From the NCBI GenBank assembly GCA_965215215.1, contig OZ244043.1:2418001-2482000 (forward strand): 64,000 nt of DNA, in the 5' to 3' direction. The DNA is from CALDTK01 sp965215215. GTDB taxonomy: Bacteria > Bacteroidota > Bacteroidia > Chitinophagales > Saprospiraceae. A program made the position numbers and the translations under genes. Positions 36,095-45,158 of the stretch are shown here, one piece after another. The notes under the pieces were generated by a model. It did no database searches, was not told the origin of the DNA, and was given only the letters and a program-made list of their open reading frames with translations. How positions within the stretch are numbered: position 1 is the first letter of the stretch; every line of letters begins with the position of its first letter.

Positions 36095-36505
36095 CTAGTT
36101 AGGACTGTTCGGATCGGGCTCGGTCGCCGGCTCCGCCATCGGATCGTCGACGGGCTCCTCCGAGGCATCGTAGTCGTTAAACTCGGTTGCATCGGGGGTG
36201 GTAGTCGCGTCGGGGGTGGAGTAGTCGGGCTCGGTGGCGTCGGGAGAGCTGTAGTCGGGAGAGCTGTAGTCGGGCTCGTTGACATCCATTCCATCTGACG
36301 GAGCAACATTCGGATCGGCTAGCGACGAAGTATCGCTCGTCGAGTAGTCGGTGTCGTCGTAGGTAGCGCGATCGGAAGCCTCCGGGGTAGTCGTCTCGAT
36401 TACGTCGGTGTCGGTATCGTCACCGTAAGAGTCTGAGTCGGTCTGCGCCGAGGCACCTAGCGCGAGCATGCAGCATGCAGCGGCGGATAAGATTACTTTC
36501 TTCAT
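36095..36505 (-). CDS. Secreted acidic low-complexity protein with PDYS repeats
   Basis: 136 aa. The signal peptide is KKVILSAAACCMLALGASAQ. The mature protein is almost entirely Asp, Ser, Thr, Pro, Tyr and Glu, with short repeats EPDYSSPDYSSPDATEPDYSTPDAT-like around residues 75-100. No fold can be predicted. Its neighbours on both sides encode other acidic secreted proteins with similar signal peptides. Confidence 0.7.
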   Translation of the reverse strand: MKKVILSAAACCMLALGASAQTDSDSYGDDTDTDVIETTTPEASDRATYDDTDYSTSDTSSLADPNVAPSDGMDVNEPDYSSPDYSSPDATEPDYSTPDATTTPDATEFNDYDASEEPVDDPMAEPATEPDPNSPN

Positions 36506-36690
36506 GGTCTGGGGGTTAAGTGAAGTAGAGCAGGGCCGATAGAAAGCTTTGTGGTGATTTCGAAAGACATATTAAGAATATAACCCATTGATAGCTAAGA
36601 AGCTGTACGGTGAGTTGTCGTCCTTCCGACTTCTGCAACCCATACAGGGTAGAGCGCCGTAAGGGTTGCCCGGCCCGGTTGAAAATTTCA

Positions 36691-36726
36691 AAAGGCCCCG
36701 GATTGCCGTAGCAATTCGAGGCCTTT
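36691..36726 (-). terminator. Terminator after the 36754 gene
   Basis: AAAGGCC and GGCCTTT form the outer stem, and GGATTGC pairs imperfectly with GCAATTC inside. It is read on the minus strand just after the stop of the gene at 36754. The right arm is part of a GCCTTTCGGCAAAACG copy of the second repeated motif (36721). Confidence 0.65.
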
Positions 36727-36753
36727 CGGCAAAACGCAATGTGCTTCGGATGC

Positions 36754-37167
36754 TTAGTTCGGCACGTCGGAGCTCTCTTCCATCTCCTCCATTTGGGGCT
36801 CCTCCGGCATTGCAGTCGGATCGGCTTCCTCCATGTCGGTGGCTTCCTTCTCCATTTTCTTGTCGGCCTTCATTTGCTGCTTAGCGGCTTTCTTCTCGGC
36901 CTTCATGGCTTTCTTGGCCTCCTTGTCGTCGTCTTTGGCGGCAGCGTCGCCGTCCATGTCGGCTGCTCCGTCCTCGGTGATCTCGGCACCGCGATCCTCC
37001 ATCTCGATCGAGGAATTCTCGAACGTCTCACCGGGGAGCGTATCGATGGCGGTGGCGTTGTTTTGTACTTGACCGTTGGTGGTCTGTACGGCCTCGTCTG
37101 CGGCCTGCGCGTAGGTGCTCAGCGTTAGGGCTGCGAACGCGAGGGCGGTTAAAATTAGCTTTTTCAT
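36754..37167 (-). CDS. Secreted small charged helical protein
   Basis: 137 aa from the ATG at 37167; nine upstream residues in the same frame are not signal-like. Signal peptide: KKLILTALAFAALTLSTYAQ. The middle holds a very charged Lys/Ala/Glu/Met helix (KEAKKAMKAEKKAAKQQMKADKK), flanked by acidic, Met-rich tails (MEEADPTAMPEEPQMEEMEES). This resembles generic Bacteroidota secreted 'pentapeptide MXKDX'-style proteins but I cannot assign it. It is the third member of the acidic secreted cluster. Confidence 0.68.
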   Translation of the reverse strand: MKKLILTALAFAALTLSTYAQAADEAVQTTNGQVQNNATAIDTLPGETFENSSIEMEDRGAEITEDGAADMDGDAAAKDDDKEAKKAMKAEKKAAKQQMKADKKMEKEATDMEEADPTAMPEEPQMEEMEESSDVPN

Positions 37168-37488
37168 ACGTGGGGTTTGCTTTACGAATCGCAAAAGTGG
37201 CGCAGGTCGTTCAGATTACCCCTCGCCGTCCTTGTTAACCCTAACCGAATAGGTAGCTCGACGGCGGTTCCGCGCGCGCCTGAACGGCTTCCGCTAGCAC
37301 CGAATCTGGATCTGGCGCCCATCGCGCACGCAACCGGAGTGCGGGTCCTCGGGTGGAGGGGGCGGGGATAAACTCGCCCGGTGTTTTGCGGGAGCGAATT
37401 TTGGAGCCTGCGGCCGACCCCGATCGTACGCCACCGAGCGGGGGTATGGAGTCTCGCCTAACTCGCGGAGGGGCCCCGGCCCGGGTGA

Positions 37489-38403
37489 CTAGCTCTCGGT
37501 CGCGATCGAGCTTTGCCTCAGGTGGTCCGCGGCCATCGGGCCGCGGGATTTGATGTAGTTGATGACCGCCCGGGAGGTACGCCGGCGGATGTCCGACTCG
37601 GTGGTTTCGCGGCTGCCCCGCAGCTCGTAGCGAAATTTAAACTCCGCGTAATCCTTGTGGAGGCCGACCACGCGCAGGGAGTGGCTGCCGGGGACGATGA
37701 GCTCGGAGAAGGGTTCGAGCGCTTCGATTAAGCTCGCCTCGAAGTTATCCACGGTATCGATGCCCGTGAGTGCCACCTCGAAAGAGATATTCAGGCGACG
37801 CTTCATGCGCCGGGTGTAGTTGACGAGCTCGCCGCTGAACACCTTGCTGTTGGGAACGAGGATGAGGTCCTGGTCCTCGCTGATCAAAACGACCTTGGTG
37901 AGCGTGAGCGTCTCGATGCGGCCTTTGATGTTGGTGTGACTCGCGTTGTCCTGACCGAGGCTGATGTAGTCCCCGACCGATATCTGGCGGGCGAAGCTCA
38001 TGATGAGTCCGGTCAGAACCTCGTTGATGACATCGCGGGTAACGATGGCGATGGCCGCCGCGATGATGGAGAGCGTGGTGAAGACCGTGCGCAGGTCGAG
38101 GCCGTAGAGCGCGATGACGCCGGCGAAAACGACGAAGCCCGTGAGGATGTAGTAGACGTTGCGTAGGCCGAGGAGGATCGTATCATCCTCATTTTGACGC
38201 AGCTGCTGGTGGCGCCGGTAGAAGACGCCGAAGACGCCGAGGATCACGTTGAGCGTGAGCAGGATCGAAACGAACCGCAGCAGGGGCCGGAGGCGGGCGA
38301 GTAACTCGGGGGCCGGCTCGTCGATGACGCGCCAGACCTCGGCGAGCGTGATGACCGCGAGCAACAGTAGGATTTTGCCGAGGAGGCGCCAGCGAAGTTT
38401 CAT
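37489..38403 (-). CDS. MscS-family mechanosensitive channel
   Basis: 304 aa. Three to four membrane helices occupy about residues 8-120. The pore-lining TM3 is TVFTTLSIIAAAIAIVTRDVINEVLTGLIMSF, with the alternating Ala/Gly pattern and Asn hinge known from MscS. The beta domain follows (ISVGDYISLG, GRIETLTLTKVVLISEDQDLILVPNSKVFSGELVNYTRR) and then the C-terminal alpha/beta cage. It should release solutes on hypo-osmotic shock. It is 27 bases from the aminotransferase gene on the same strand. Confidence 0.93.
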   Translation of the reverse strand: MKLRWRLLGKILLLLAVITLAEVWRVIDEPAPELLARLRPLLRFVSILLTLNVILGVFGVFYRRHQQLRQNEDDTILLGLRNVYYILTGFVVFAGVIALYGLDLRTVFTTLSIIAAAIAIVTRDVINEVLTGLIMSFARQISVGDYISLGQDNASHTNIKGRIETLTLTKVVLISEDQDLILVPNSKVFSGELVNYTRRMKRRLNISFEVALTGIDTVDNFEASLIEALEPFSELIVPGSHSLRVVGLHKDYAEFKFRYELRGSRETTESDIRRRTSRAVINYIKSRGPMAADHLRQSSIATES

Positions 38404-38430
38404 GCGATAGAAGAGGTTTCCCTAGTGCAG

Positions 38431-39666
38431 CTAGCGTGCCAACTGCTTCGTGTTTTGGGTCTCCGCCCGCTCGAGCGTGTGTGGGTACTCCGAGAGCGCT
38501 CGCGTCAGGGCGCTTAGCGCGAGCTCGAGGTCGGATACGTTGAGTACGTAGGCGATGCGGATCTCCCGTTTCCCCCGGTCGGGGGTGGAGTAGAAGCCCG
38601 CACCCGGCGCGAGCATGACCGTGTGGTTTTCGTGGGTAAACGATTCGAGCAGCCACCTCGCGAACGCCTCCGCATCCGGTACGGGCAGCTCCACGAAGCA
38701 GTAGAAGGCGCCCCGCGGCAGGTAGCAGCGTACGCCGGGTATGGCGGTGAGCCCACGGTAGAGGACCCGCCGCCGGCGATCGTACTCGGCGAGGGCTTGC
38801 GGGAGGTAGTCGCTCTCGGTTTCGAGGATGCGTTGGCAGAGTACCTGACCGAGCGTGGGCGGGCAGAGGCGAAAGCGGGCCAGGCGGGTGATGGCCAGCA
38901 TTAGGTCCTGGTCGCGGCTGGCGATGCTGCCGATACGCGCGCCACAAGCGGAGAAACGCTTCGATACCGAATCGATGACGACCGCCCGCCGGTAGAGCGC
39001 GGGGACGGTGAGCGCGGAGGTAAACGTGAGGCCGTCGTACACGAACTCGCGGTACACCTCGTCGACGATCACGTAGAGATCGTGTCGGGTGGCCACTTCG
39101 CCGATCGCCCGCAGGTCGGCTGCACCGTAGACCTGGCCGGTCGGATTGCTCGGGTTGCACAGGAGGATGGCGCGCGTGCGCGGGGTCACCGCCGCCTCGA
39201 GGGCAGCGGGGGAGGGGAGGGCGAAATCGTCTTCCAGGGAGGTCGCTACCGGATTGACGCGCACGCCGCAGAGCTGCAGAAAGCCGTTGTAGAGGGCGTA
39301 AAAGGGCTCGGGTACCACCACCTCGTCGCCGGGGTCGGTGATCGCGTTGAGGGCTAACCAGATGCCCTCGCTCGCGCCGGTGGTGACGTTGATGTCGTCG
39401 ACGCTCAGCTCGACGTCCCACCGGGCGTAGTAGTCGACGAGCGCCCGCCGGTAGCTCTCGAGCCCGCGCGCCGGACCGTAGGCGAGGGTCTCGGGCTCGT
39501 ACTCGTGCAGCGCCCGCCAGGCCTCGGGCGGGGTCGGTAAGTCGGGCTGACCGATGTTGAGGTGCAAGACGCGGATACCACGGGCGGCGGCGGCCTCGGC
39601 CTGGTCCTCGAGTTCTCGGATGGGGGAGCGGTAAGCGTCGCGGGCGCGTGCTGCAATACGGGGCAT
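38431..39666 (-). CDS. Class I/II PLP-dependent aminotransferase
   Basis: 411 aa. AspC-like fold type I: LHLNIGQPDLPTPPEAW, YGPARGLESYRRALVDYY, VTTGASEGIWLALNAI, LCNPSNPTGQVYGAADL, YVIVDEVYREFVYDG and the Schiff-base lysine in IDSVSKRFSACGARIG. The C-terminal domain has GAFYCFVELP and REIRIAYVLN with the carboxylate-binding Arg. It may act on aspartate, aromatic amino acids or alanine; sequence does not decide. It is divergent from hisG, 58 bases apart. Confidence 0.9.
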   Translation of the reverse strand: MPRIAARARDAYRSPIRELEDQAEAAAARGIRVLHLNIGQPDLPTPPEAWRALHEYEPETLAYGPARGLESYRRALVDYYARWDVELSVDDINVTTGASEGIWLALNAITDPGDEVVVPEPFYALYNGFLQLCGVRVNPVATSLEDDFALPSPAALEAAVTPRTRAILLCNPSNPTGQVYGAADLRAIGEVATRHDLYVIVDEVYREFVYDGLTFTSALTVPALYRRAVVIDSVSKRFSACGARIGSIASRDQDLMLAITRLARFRLCPPTLGQVLCQRILETESDYLPQALAEYDRRRRVLYRGLTAIPGVRCYLPRGAFYCFVELPVPDAEAFARWLLESFTHENHTVMLAPGAGFYSTPDRGKREIRIAYVLNVSDLELALSALTRALSEYPHTLERAETQNTKQLAR

Positions 39667-39724
39667 TCTGCGAAGCTACGGTGCGCCGCCCCGGGCGTGC
39701 CATATTTGCCGCCAAACCCATTGC

Positions 39725-40579
39725 ATGCGCCTCCGTATCGCCGTCCAGAAATCCGGGCGGCTCTCCGAATCCTCCCTCGCTCTACTCAAAGAGTCGGGCA
39801 TCCGCATCCAGCGCGGTAAAAACGCCCTCATCGCACCGGCCGTCAACTTCGAGCTCGACGTACTCTACCTCCGGGACGACGACATCCCCGAGTACGTGGA
39901 AGACGGCACGGCCGACTGCGGGATACTCGGCGAGAACGTGGTGGCCGAGGCCGGCGTCGACGTAGCCAGCGAGCGGCGGCTCGGCTTCGCGGGTTGTCGC
40001 CTGAGCTTGGCCGTGCCGCGGGGTACGGCCTACCCGGGCGTCGAATTCTTCGACGGGAAAAAGGTGGCCACCAGCTATCCCGTTATCCTGGGCAAGTACT
40101 TCGATCGGCGGGGGGTCAAAGCCGAAATCCACGAGATCTCCGGATCGGTCGAGATCGCACCTAACATCGGGCTCGCCGACGGTATCTGCGACATCGTCTC
40201 GACCGGATCCACGCTCTTCTCCAACGGCCTGGTCGAGGTCGAGCAGGTGATGCAATCGGAGGCGGTGCTCATCTCGGACCAGAGGCTCGGCGGCCGTAAA
40301 CGCGAGATCCTCGACGCGCTGCTCTTCCGCATGGCCGCCGTGCAGCGGGCGCAGGACAGTAAGTACATCGTGATGAACGTACCCGCCGACCGCGTCGACG
40401 AGGTGGTGGCGATCCTGCCCGGCATCAAGAGTCCGACGGTCTTCCCGCTGGCCGACCCCGCCTGGCGCGCGGTGCATTCCGTGGTGGAGGAGGGGGCGTT
40501 CTGGGAGGTCATCGATCAGGTCCGTGCCGCCGGCGCGGAGGGTCTCGTCGTTTTGCCGATCCAGAAGATGGTCCGTTAA
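39725..40579 (+). CDS. hisG: ATP phosphoribosyltransferase, long form
   Basis: 284 aa, the size of the long homohexameric HisG. Key parts: LRIAVQKSGRLSESSLALLKESGI, GTADCGILGENVVAEAG, KVATSYPVILGKYFDRRGV, EIAPNIGLADGICDIVSTGSTLFSNGL (PRPP-binding loop), and the C-terminal ACT-like regulatory domain KYIVMNVPADRVDEVVAILPGIKSPTVFPL. It condenses ATP and PRPP, the first step of histidine synthesis, and is normally inhibited by histidine. CATATTTG 24 bases before the start resembles a -7 element. It is followed by hisD. Confidence 0.96.
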   Translation: MRLRIAVQKSGRLSESSLALLKESGIRIQRGKNALIAPAVNFELDVLYLRDDDIPEYVEDGTADCGILGENVVAEAGVDVASERRLGFAGCRLSLAVPRGTAYPGVEFFDGKKVATSYPVILGKYFDRRGVKAEIHEISGSVEIAPNIGLADGICDIVSTGSTLFSNGLVEVEQVMQSEAVLISDQRLGGRKREILDALLFRMAAVQRAQDSKYIVMNVPADRVDEVVAILPGIKSPTVFPLADPAWRAVHSVVEEGAFWEVIDQVRAAGAEGLVVLPIQKMVR

Positions 40580-40615
40580 CAACCACCGCCGCGGTTCCGG
40601 CCTTTCTCTACCCGC

Positions 40616-41899
40616 ATGCATATTTTACGTCATCCCGGGCGGGCGGAAGCCGTCGAGGCCCTCCGGCGCCCCACCCAAGACTTGCGCGCGCTCACCGAGC
40701 GGGTCGAACCCATCTTCGAGCGCGTCGCCCGGGAGGGCGACCGCGCCGTGCGCACCTACACCGAACTCTTCGACAAGGTGACCCTCGACGCCTTCGAGGT
40801 CCCGCGCGAGCGCCTCGAGACCCTCGCCGCGGAGCTCGACCCCGAGCTGCAGTCGGCTATCAATTTGGCGGCGGCCAACATCGAGGCCTTTCACAATACC
40901 CAGCACCGCTACGAGGCCCCCATCGAGACGATGCCCGGCGTCAAGGTGTGGCGCCGCCCGATCCCCATCCAGCGGGTCGGACTCTACGCGCCGGGGGGCT
41001 CGGCCCCCCTGTTCAGCTCCGTCCTCATGCTCGGCGTACCGGCACGCCTGGCCAGCTGCGAGGAGATCATCCTCTGCACCCCCCCGGATGCCGACGGAAA
41101 TTTACGCCCGGTTATGGCGGCGGCCGCCCTCACGGCCGGGGTGCACCGCGTGTTCCTCATCGGCGGCGCGCAGGCCATCGCCGCCATGGCGCTCGGCACG
41201 AAGACGGTGCCGCGCGTCGACAAAATCTTCGGTCCCGGCAATCAGTACGTGACCGCCGCCAAGCAGTTGGCCACCCTGCGGGGCTGTGCCATCGACATGC
41301 CGGCCGGCCCCTCGGAGGTGCTCATCGTCGCCGACGATTCCGCCCCGGTGGCCAACGTAGCGGCCGACCTACTCAGTCAGGCCGAACACGGCCCCGACTC
41401 CCAGGTCGTGCTGCTCACCACCTCCGCGCGTCTGCTCGCGGAGGTAGAGGCGGAGCTCGAACGGCAACTCGCCACGCTCCCCCGGGCCGAAACCGCGCGA
41501 GCGGCGCTCGACAACAGCGTGGTTATTCAGACCGAATCGCTCGAGGAGGCCATGTCACTCAGCAACGCCTACGCCCCCGAGCACCTCATCCTCTCCGTCG
41601 AGGACGCCGCGTACGCCGCGCGCGCCGTACAGCACGCCGGTTCCGTTTTCCTCGGACACTACACCCCGGAATCGGTCGGCGACTACGCCTCCGGAACGAA
41701 CCACACCCTCCCTACGGATGGATTCGCCCGTGCTTACTCCGGGGTCTCCCTCGACAGCTTCGTGCGGAAGGTGACCTTCCAGCAGCTCACCCGCAAGGGG
41801 CTCGAGGCAATCGGGCGGGCGGTCGTCGTTTTGGCGGAAGCCGAAGGACTCCACGCGCACGCCCGCGCCGTGGAGCGCCGAATCAACACCAAAAGCTAA
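40616..41899 (+). CDS. hisD: Histidinol dehydrogenase
   Basis: 427 aa. Recognised from VKVWRRPIPIQRVGLYAPGGSAPLFSSVLMLGVPARLA, RVDKIFGPGNQYVTAAKQL, IDMPAGPSEVLIVADD, AEHGPDSQVVLLTTS and YAPEHLILSVEDA (catalytic Glu-His). GSVFLGHYTPESVGDYASGTNHTLPT carries the zinc and substrate ligands. It performs the last two oxidations of histidine synthesis with NAD. A GTTTTGGCGGAAGC repeat lies in the 3' part (41828). The next gene starts four bases after its stop. Confidence 0.97.
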   Translation: MHILRHPGRAEAVEALRRPTQDLRALTERVEPIFERVAREGDRAVRTYTELFDKVTLDAFEVPRERLETLAAELDPELQSAINLAAANIEAFHNTQHRYEAPIETMPGVKVWRRPIPIQRVGLYAPGGSAPLFSSVLMLGVPARLASCEEIILCTPPDADGNLRPVMAAAALTAGVHRVFLIGGAQAIAAMALGTKTVPRVDKIFGPGNQYVTAAKQLATLRGCAIDMPAGPSEVLIVADDSAPVANVAADLLSQAEHGPDSQVVLLTTSARLLAEVEAELERQLATLPRAETARAALDNSVVIQTESLEEAMSLSNAYAPEHLILSVEDAAYAARAVQHAGSVFLGHYTPESVGDYASGTNHTLPTDGFARAYSGVSLDSFVRKVTFQQLTRKGLEAIGRAVVVLAEAEGLHAHARAVERRINTKS

Positions 41900-41903
41900 C
41901 CTT

Positions 41904-42425
41904 ATGTCCGCCACGAGCACAGCCCCCCTGCCGGCCGAATTCGTCTCGCAAACTTGCTATTACCTGTTCAAACAGCTACACAAGATCCGGGTGGCATTCG
42001 GGCGGTGCGGGGAGTCCGAAATTTGGAGTCGCCCCAACGAGCACACCCTCGCGCCGGCCAATCAGCTCATTCACCTCACGGGCAACCTGCGGCAGTGGGT
42101 GCTCAGCGGCATCGGCGACGCGCCGGACACCCGCAACCGCGACGCAGAGTTCGCGGCGCGCAGCGGAGGTTCGAAGGCCGAGATCTTGGCTGTCTTCGAG
42201 GAGGTCGTCCGGGAGAGCATCGAGGTCATCCGCGGTGTCCGACCGGCGGGACTCCTGAGGCCGGTCGAGATACAGGGCCACGTCACCACGGTGACCGGCG
42301 CCCTCGTGCACGTGACCGAGCATTTCAGCTACCACACCGGTCAACTCATCTTCTACGTGAAGCAGCTTCACCCCGAGCCCTTCGACTTTTACGCGGATTT
42401 CGACCTCAACGCCCTCGGCCACTAA
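41904..42425 (+). CDS. DinB/DUF1572-like protein
   Basis: 173 aa, a four-helix bundle. The putative metal ligands are the His residues in NQLIHLTGNLRQWV and VHVTEHFSYHTGQLIFY, in the H...HxxxH pattern of the DinB/YfiT superfamily. Some members transfer bacillithiol or mycothiol; many are unassigned. It lies between hisD and hisC with four- and nine-base spacers, so it is almost certainly in the his transcript, although it has no known role in histidine synthesis. Confidence 0.85.
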   Translation: MSATSTAPLPAEFVSQTCYYLFKQLHKIRVAFGRCGESEIWSRPNEHTLAPANQLIHLTGNLRQWVLSGIGDAPDTRNRDAEFAARSGGSKAEILAVFEEVVRESIEVIRGVRPAGLLRPVEIQGHVTTVTGALVHVTEHFSYHTGQLIFYVKQLHPEPFDFYADFDLNALGH

Positions 42426-42434
42426 CCTCGCACT

Positions 42435-42824
42435 ATGCTAGTCGCGCCGCTATCCACCACCTTCGCCGCCTACGCCGAGCTCGTCGCGCAGGGCTCCTTC
42501 GTGGCCGCCATCTCGGAGTACTACGGGGAGGACATCGTCCAGTTCGAGAACAACGACGAGCCGACCGTCGGTCGTGAGGCCATCTTGGCCGCGGAGCGCG
42601 CCGCCGAAAAGCGCGTGCAATCGGCCAGGATCAGCATCCACGACGCGGTCGTCGACGAGGCCCAGCAGCTCGTCTGGGGGGAGATGCGGATCCAATTCAC
42701 CAGCAACGAAGGCGTGGAGCAGAAGCTGCGCGAAGCCTTCCGCCAGCGTTGGCGCGACGGCCGGATCGTGGAGCAGCGCTTCTACTACAAAGGCTTCGTC
42801 AACGTCCCGCCCGATGCCGAGTAA
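42435..42824 (+). CDS. SnoaL-like (NTF2-fold) protein
   Basis: 129 aa. A cone-shaped NTF2 fold is suggested by FAAYAELVAQGSFVAAISEYYGEDIVQFENNDEPTVGREAILAAERAAE, then VWGEMRIQFTSNEG and RWRDGRIVEQRFYY. Such proteins bind small ligands or serve as simple isomerases; none is recognisable here. Its stop overlaps the hisC start (42814), so translation is probably coupled. Confidence 0.8.
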   Translation: MLVAPLSTTFAAYAELVAQGSFVAAISEYYGEDIVQFENNDEPTVGREAILAAERAAEKRVQSARISIHDAVVDEAQQLVWGEMRIQFTSNEGVEQKLREAFRQRWRDGRIVEQRFYYKGFVNVPPDAE

Positions 42825-43857
42825 CGACCTCCGCTCCCTCGTGCGGCCGCATTTGCTTTCGCTAAAACCGTACGCAAGCGCCCGGAGCGAGTTCAGCGGG
42901 CAGGCCGAAGTGTACCTCGACGCCAACGAAAACCCCTTCGAGACACCGCACAACCGCTACCCCGACCCGCTCCAGCGCGCGCTCAAGGCAAAACTCGCCG
43001 CGCTGCACGGGGTGAACGCCGACCAAATCTTCGTCGGTAACGGCAGCGACGAGGCCATCGACCTGCTGATGCGGCTGGTGGGGCGGCCGGGTACCGACCG
43101 GATCGTGCAGTTGCCGCCGACCTACGGGATGTACGCCGTGAGCGCGGCGATCAACGACCTCGAAGTCGTCGACGTGCCGCTTACCGAAGCGTGGCAACCC
43201 GACGTGCCCGCGGTTTTAGCGCAAGCGGATGGAGAACGCAATAAGCTACTCTTTCTGTGCTCGCCGAATAATCCGACGGGCAACGACTACGCGCCGGAGC
43301 GCGTGGAGGCGTTAGTCGCGCAGTGGCCGGGGATCGTGGTCATCGACCAGGCCTACGCGCAGTTTTCGCGGCAGCGGACCTACACGTACCTGCTCGACGA
43401 CCACCCGTGCCTGATCGTGATGCAGACCTTGAGCAAGGCCTACGGGCTCGCCGGCGCCCGACTCGGGCTCGCCTTCGCCAACCCGGAGCTGATCGGCTGG
43501 CTCAACGCCATCAAACCCCCGTACAACGTGAGCTCGCTCGCGCAGGCGGCGGCGGCGGCGGCGCTCGACGGGCAGGACGCCGTCGACGAGCAGGTGCGTA
43601 CGCTCCTCGCCGAGCGGGATCGGCTGGTGCGGGAGCTCGCCGAGCTGCCGATGATCGAGCGGGTGTACCCGAGCGACACCAACTTCGTTTTCACGCGTTG
43701 TTCGGACGCCGACGCCCATTACGCGCGGCTCGTGCGGCGCGGCATCGTGGTGCGCAACCAAACCAGCAAGCTCGGCGGGGTAGGGCACCTGCGTTTTACC
43801 GTCGGCCGGCCCGAAGAGAATGCCCGGCTTCTGACCGCGCTACGGGATAAAAACTAG
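42814..43857 (+). CDS. hisC: Histidinol-phosphate aminotransferase
   Basis: 347 aa from the ATG at 42814; a longer open frame upstream runs over the SnoaL gene and is rejected. HisC features: EVYLDANENPFETPHNRYPDP, FVGNGSDEAIDLLMRL, LPPTYGMYAVSA, LCSPNNPTGN, VVIDQAYAQFS, the PLP lysine in TLSKAYGLAGARLGLAF, and VRNQTSKLGGVGHLRFTVG. It converts imidazole acetol phosphate to histidinol phosphate. Two repeated mini-hairpin motifs lie within it (42855 and 43213), in opposite orientation. hisB is not in the window. Confidence 0.95.
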   Translation: MPSNDLRSLVRPHLLSLKPYASARSEFSGQAEVYLDANENPFETPHNRYPDPLQRALKAKLAALHGVNADQIFVGNGSDEAIDLLMRLVGRPGTDRIVQLPPTYGMYAVSAAINDLEVVDVPLTEAWQPDVPAVLAQADGERNKLLFLCSPNNPTGNDYAPERVEALVAQWPGIVVIDQAYAQFSRQRTYTYLLDDHPCLIVMQTLSKAYGLAGARLGLAFANPELIGWLNAIKPPYNVSSLAQAAAAAALDGQDAVDEQVRTLLAERDRLVRELAELPMIERVYPSDTNFVFTRCSDADAHYARLVRRGIVVRNQTSKLGGVGHLRFTVGRPEENARLLTALRDKN

Positions 43858-43911
43858 TTCGACATCGACTCACCCCTCGCCACGCCACCCCCCATCCACC
43901 CGATCACGCAC

Positions 43912-45135
43912 GTGGAGCTGCCCGATCCGACGCGGGTGACGCTCGGCAACGGCGCCCAACTCTGCATCGTGGACGCGAGCGCGCAGCCGGTGGTCAAGCT
44001 CGAGGTCCTCTTCGAGGCCGGCCGCTGGCACGAGCACCGGGCGAGCGTTTCGCAGGCGGTGAACGCGCTCTGGCGCGAGGGGACGGAGGATATCTCGGGA
44101 GCGGATGCCGCCGAGCGGATCGATTTCTACGGGGCCACGCTGCAGGGCTTTAGCTCGCTCGATTATTCCGGCTTCACGCTGTACGTGCTCGAGAAGTTCC
44201 TGCCCGAGGTGCTGCCGCTCGTGTTCGATTTGGTGATCGCGCCGGATTTCCCGCGCCGCGAGCTGGAAACCTTCGTCGAGCGGGCGATCGCCCAGCTCCG
44301 CATCAATGCCGATAAGCCCGACGTGCAGTCGTACCGCCTGCTCACCGAGGCGCTGTTCGGCGTGAGCCACCCCTACGGCTACAACAGTACCGAGGCGAGT
44401 CTGCGCTCCCTCACGCGGGCCGATCTGCAGCGGCACCACCGCCTCCACTACCGAGCCGGCAACGCGATCGCCTTCGCGAGCGGCAAAGTTTCGGAGGCGA
44501 GCCGCGCTTGCATCGCCGAGCAGCTGGAGCGCTTGCCCGCGGGCAGCAGCATCGCCAACGACAACGTCCCTCACCCGCTGCCCGGGAGGGAGTTTCGCCT
44601 GGGACTACCGCGGAGCCTGCAGAGCGCCATCCGGCTCGGCCGGCCGGTGGGCGGTCGGAGCGATCCGGACTACCCCGGCCTTTTCGTGCTCAACACGGTG
44701 CTCGGCGGTTACTTCGGGAGTCGACTCATGACGGAGTTGCGCGAGGAACGCGGCCTCACCTACAACATCGACTCGAGCATCGACACCATGCGCTTCGGGG
44801 CGTACCTCAGCGTCAGCGCCGAAGTCGCGGGCGAGCAGGTAGCCGAAGCGCTCGCGGCCATCCGCGAGGAGATGGACTCGCTGCGCGGGGCGTTGATCGA
44901 CGCCGAGGAGCTCGAGATGGTGCGCGCCTACCTGATGGGCTCTTACCTGAGCATGGTCGACGGACCGATCAACACCGCCGAGTCGGTGCGGACGCTCCTC
45001 ACCGAGGATGCCCAACTGAGCTATTTCGCGCGCCTCGTCGAAACCACCCGAACGATTACGGCCACCGAGCTGCGGCACTTGGCGCGCGAGTACCTGAATC
45101 CGGAGGAGTGGATCGAGGTGGTGGTCGGACCTTAG
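43912..45135 (+). CDS. M16-family peptidase-like protein without the catalytic HxxEH motif
   Basis: 407 aa, GTG start. The fold is clear: VTLGNGAQLCIVDASAQPVVKLEVLFEAGRWHEHRASVSQAVNALWREGTED, later YPGLFVLNTVLGGYFGSRLMTELREERGLTYNIDSSI, the usual R...Y motif of the second domain. Where active M16 enzymes have H-F-L-E-H followed by a distant Glu, this protein reads VSQAVNALWREGT, so zinc cannot be bound in the usual way. It is the type of subunit that pairs with an active partner; none lies in the window. It follows the his genes by 54 bases. Confidence 0.85.
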   Translation: MELPDPTRVTLGNGAQLCIVDASAQPVVKLEVLFEAGRWHEHRASVSQAVNALWREGTEDISGADAAERIDFYGATLQGFSSLDYSGFTLYVLEKFLPEVLPLVFDLVIAPDFPRRELETFVERAIAQLRINADKPDVQSYRLLTEALFGVSHPYGYNSTEASLRSLTRADLQRHHRLHYRAGNAIAFASGKVSEASRACIAEQLERLPAGSSIANDNVPHPLPGREFRLGLPRSLQSAIRLGRPVGGRSDPDYPGLFVLNTVLGGYFGSRLMTELREERGLTYNIDSSIDTMRFGAYLSVSAEVAGEQVAEALAAIREEMDSLRGALIDAEELEMVRAYLMGSYLSMVDGPINTAESVRTLLTEDAQLSYFARLVETTRTITATELRHLAREYLNPEEWIEVVVGP

Positions 45136-45158
45136 CGACCGACCCGCTCGCGGGCGGG

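Noticed and set aside
38189..39721. 510-codon minus-strand frame overlapping the aminotransferase
   Set aside because: Arg/Pro-rich frame shadow; the aminotransferase frame has all PLP motifs.
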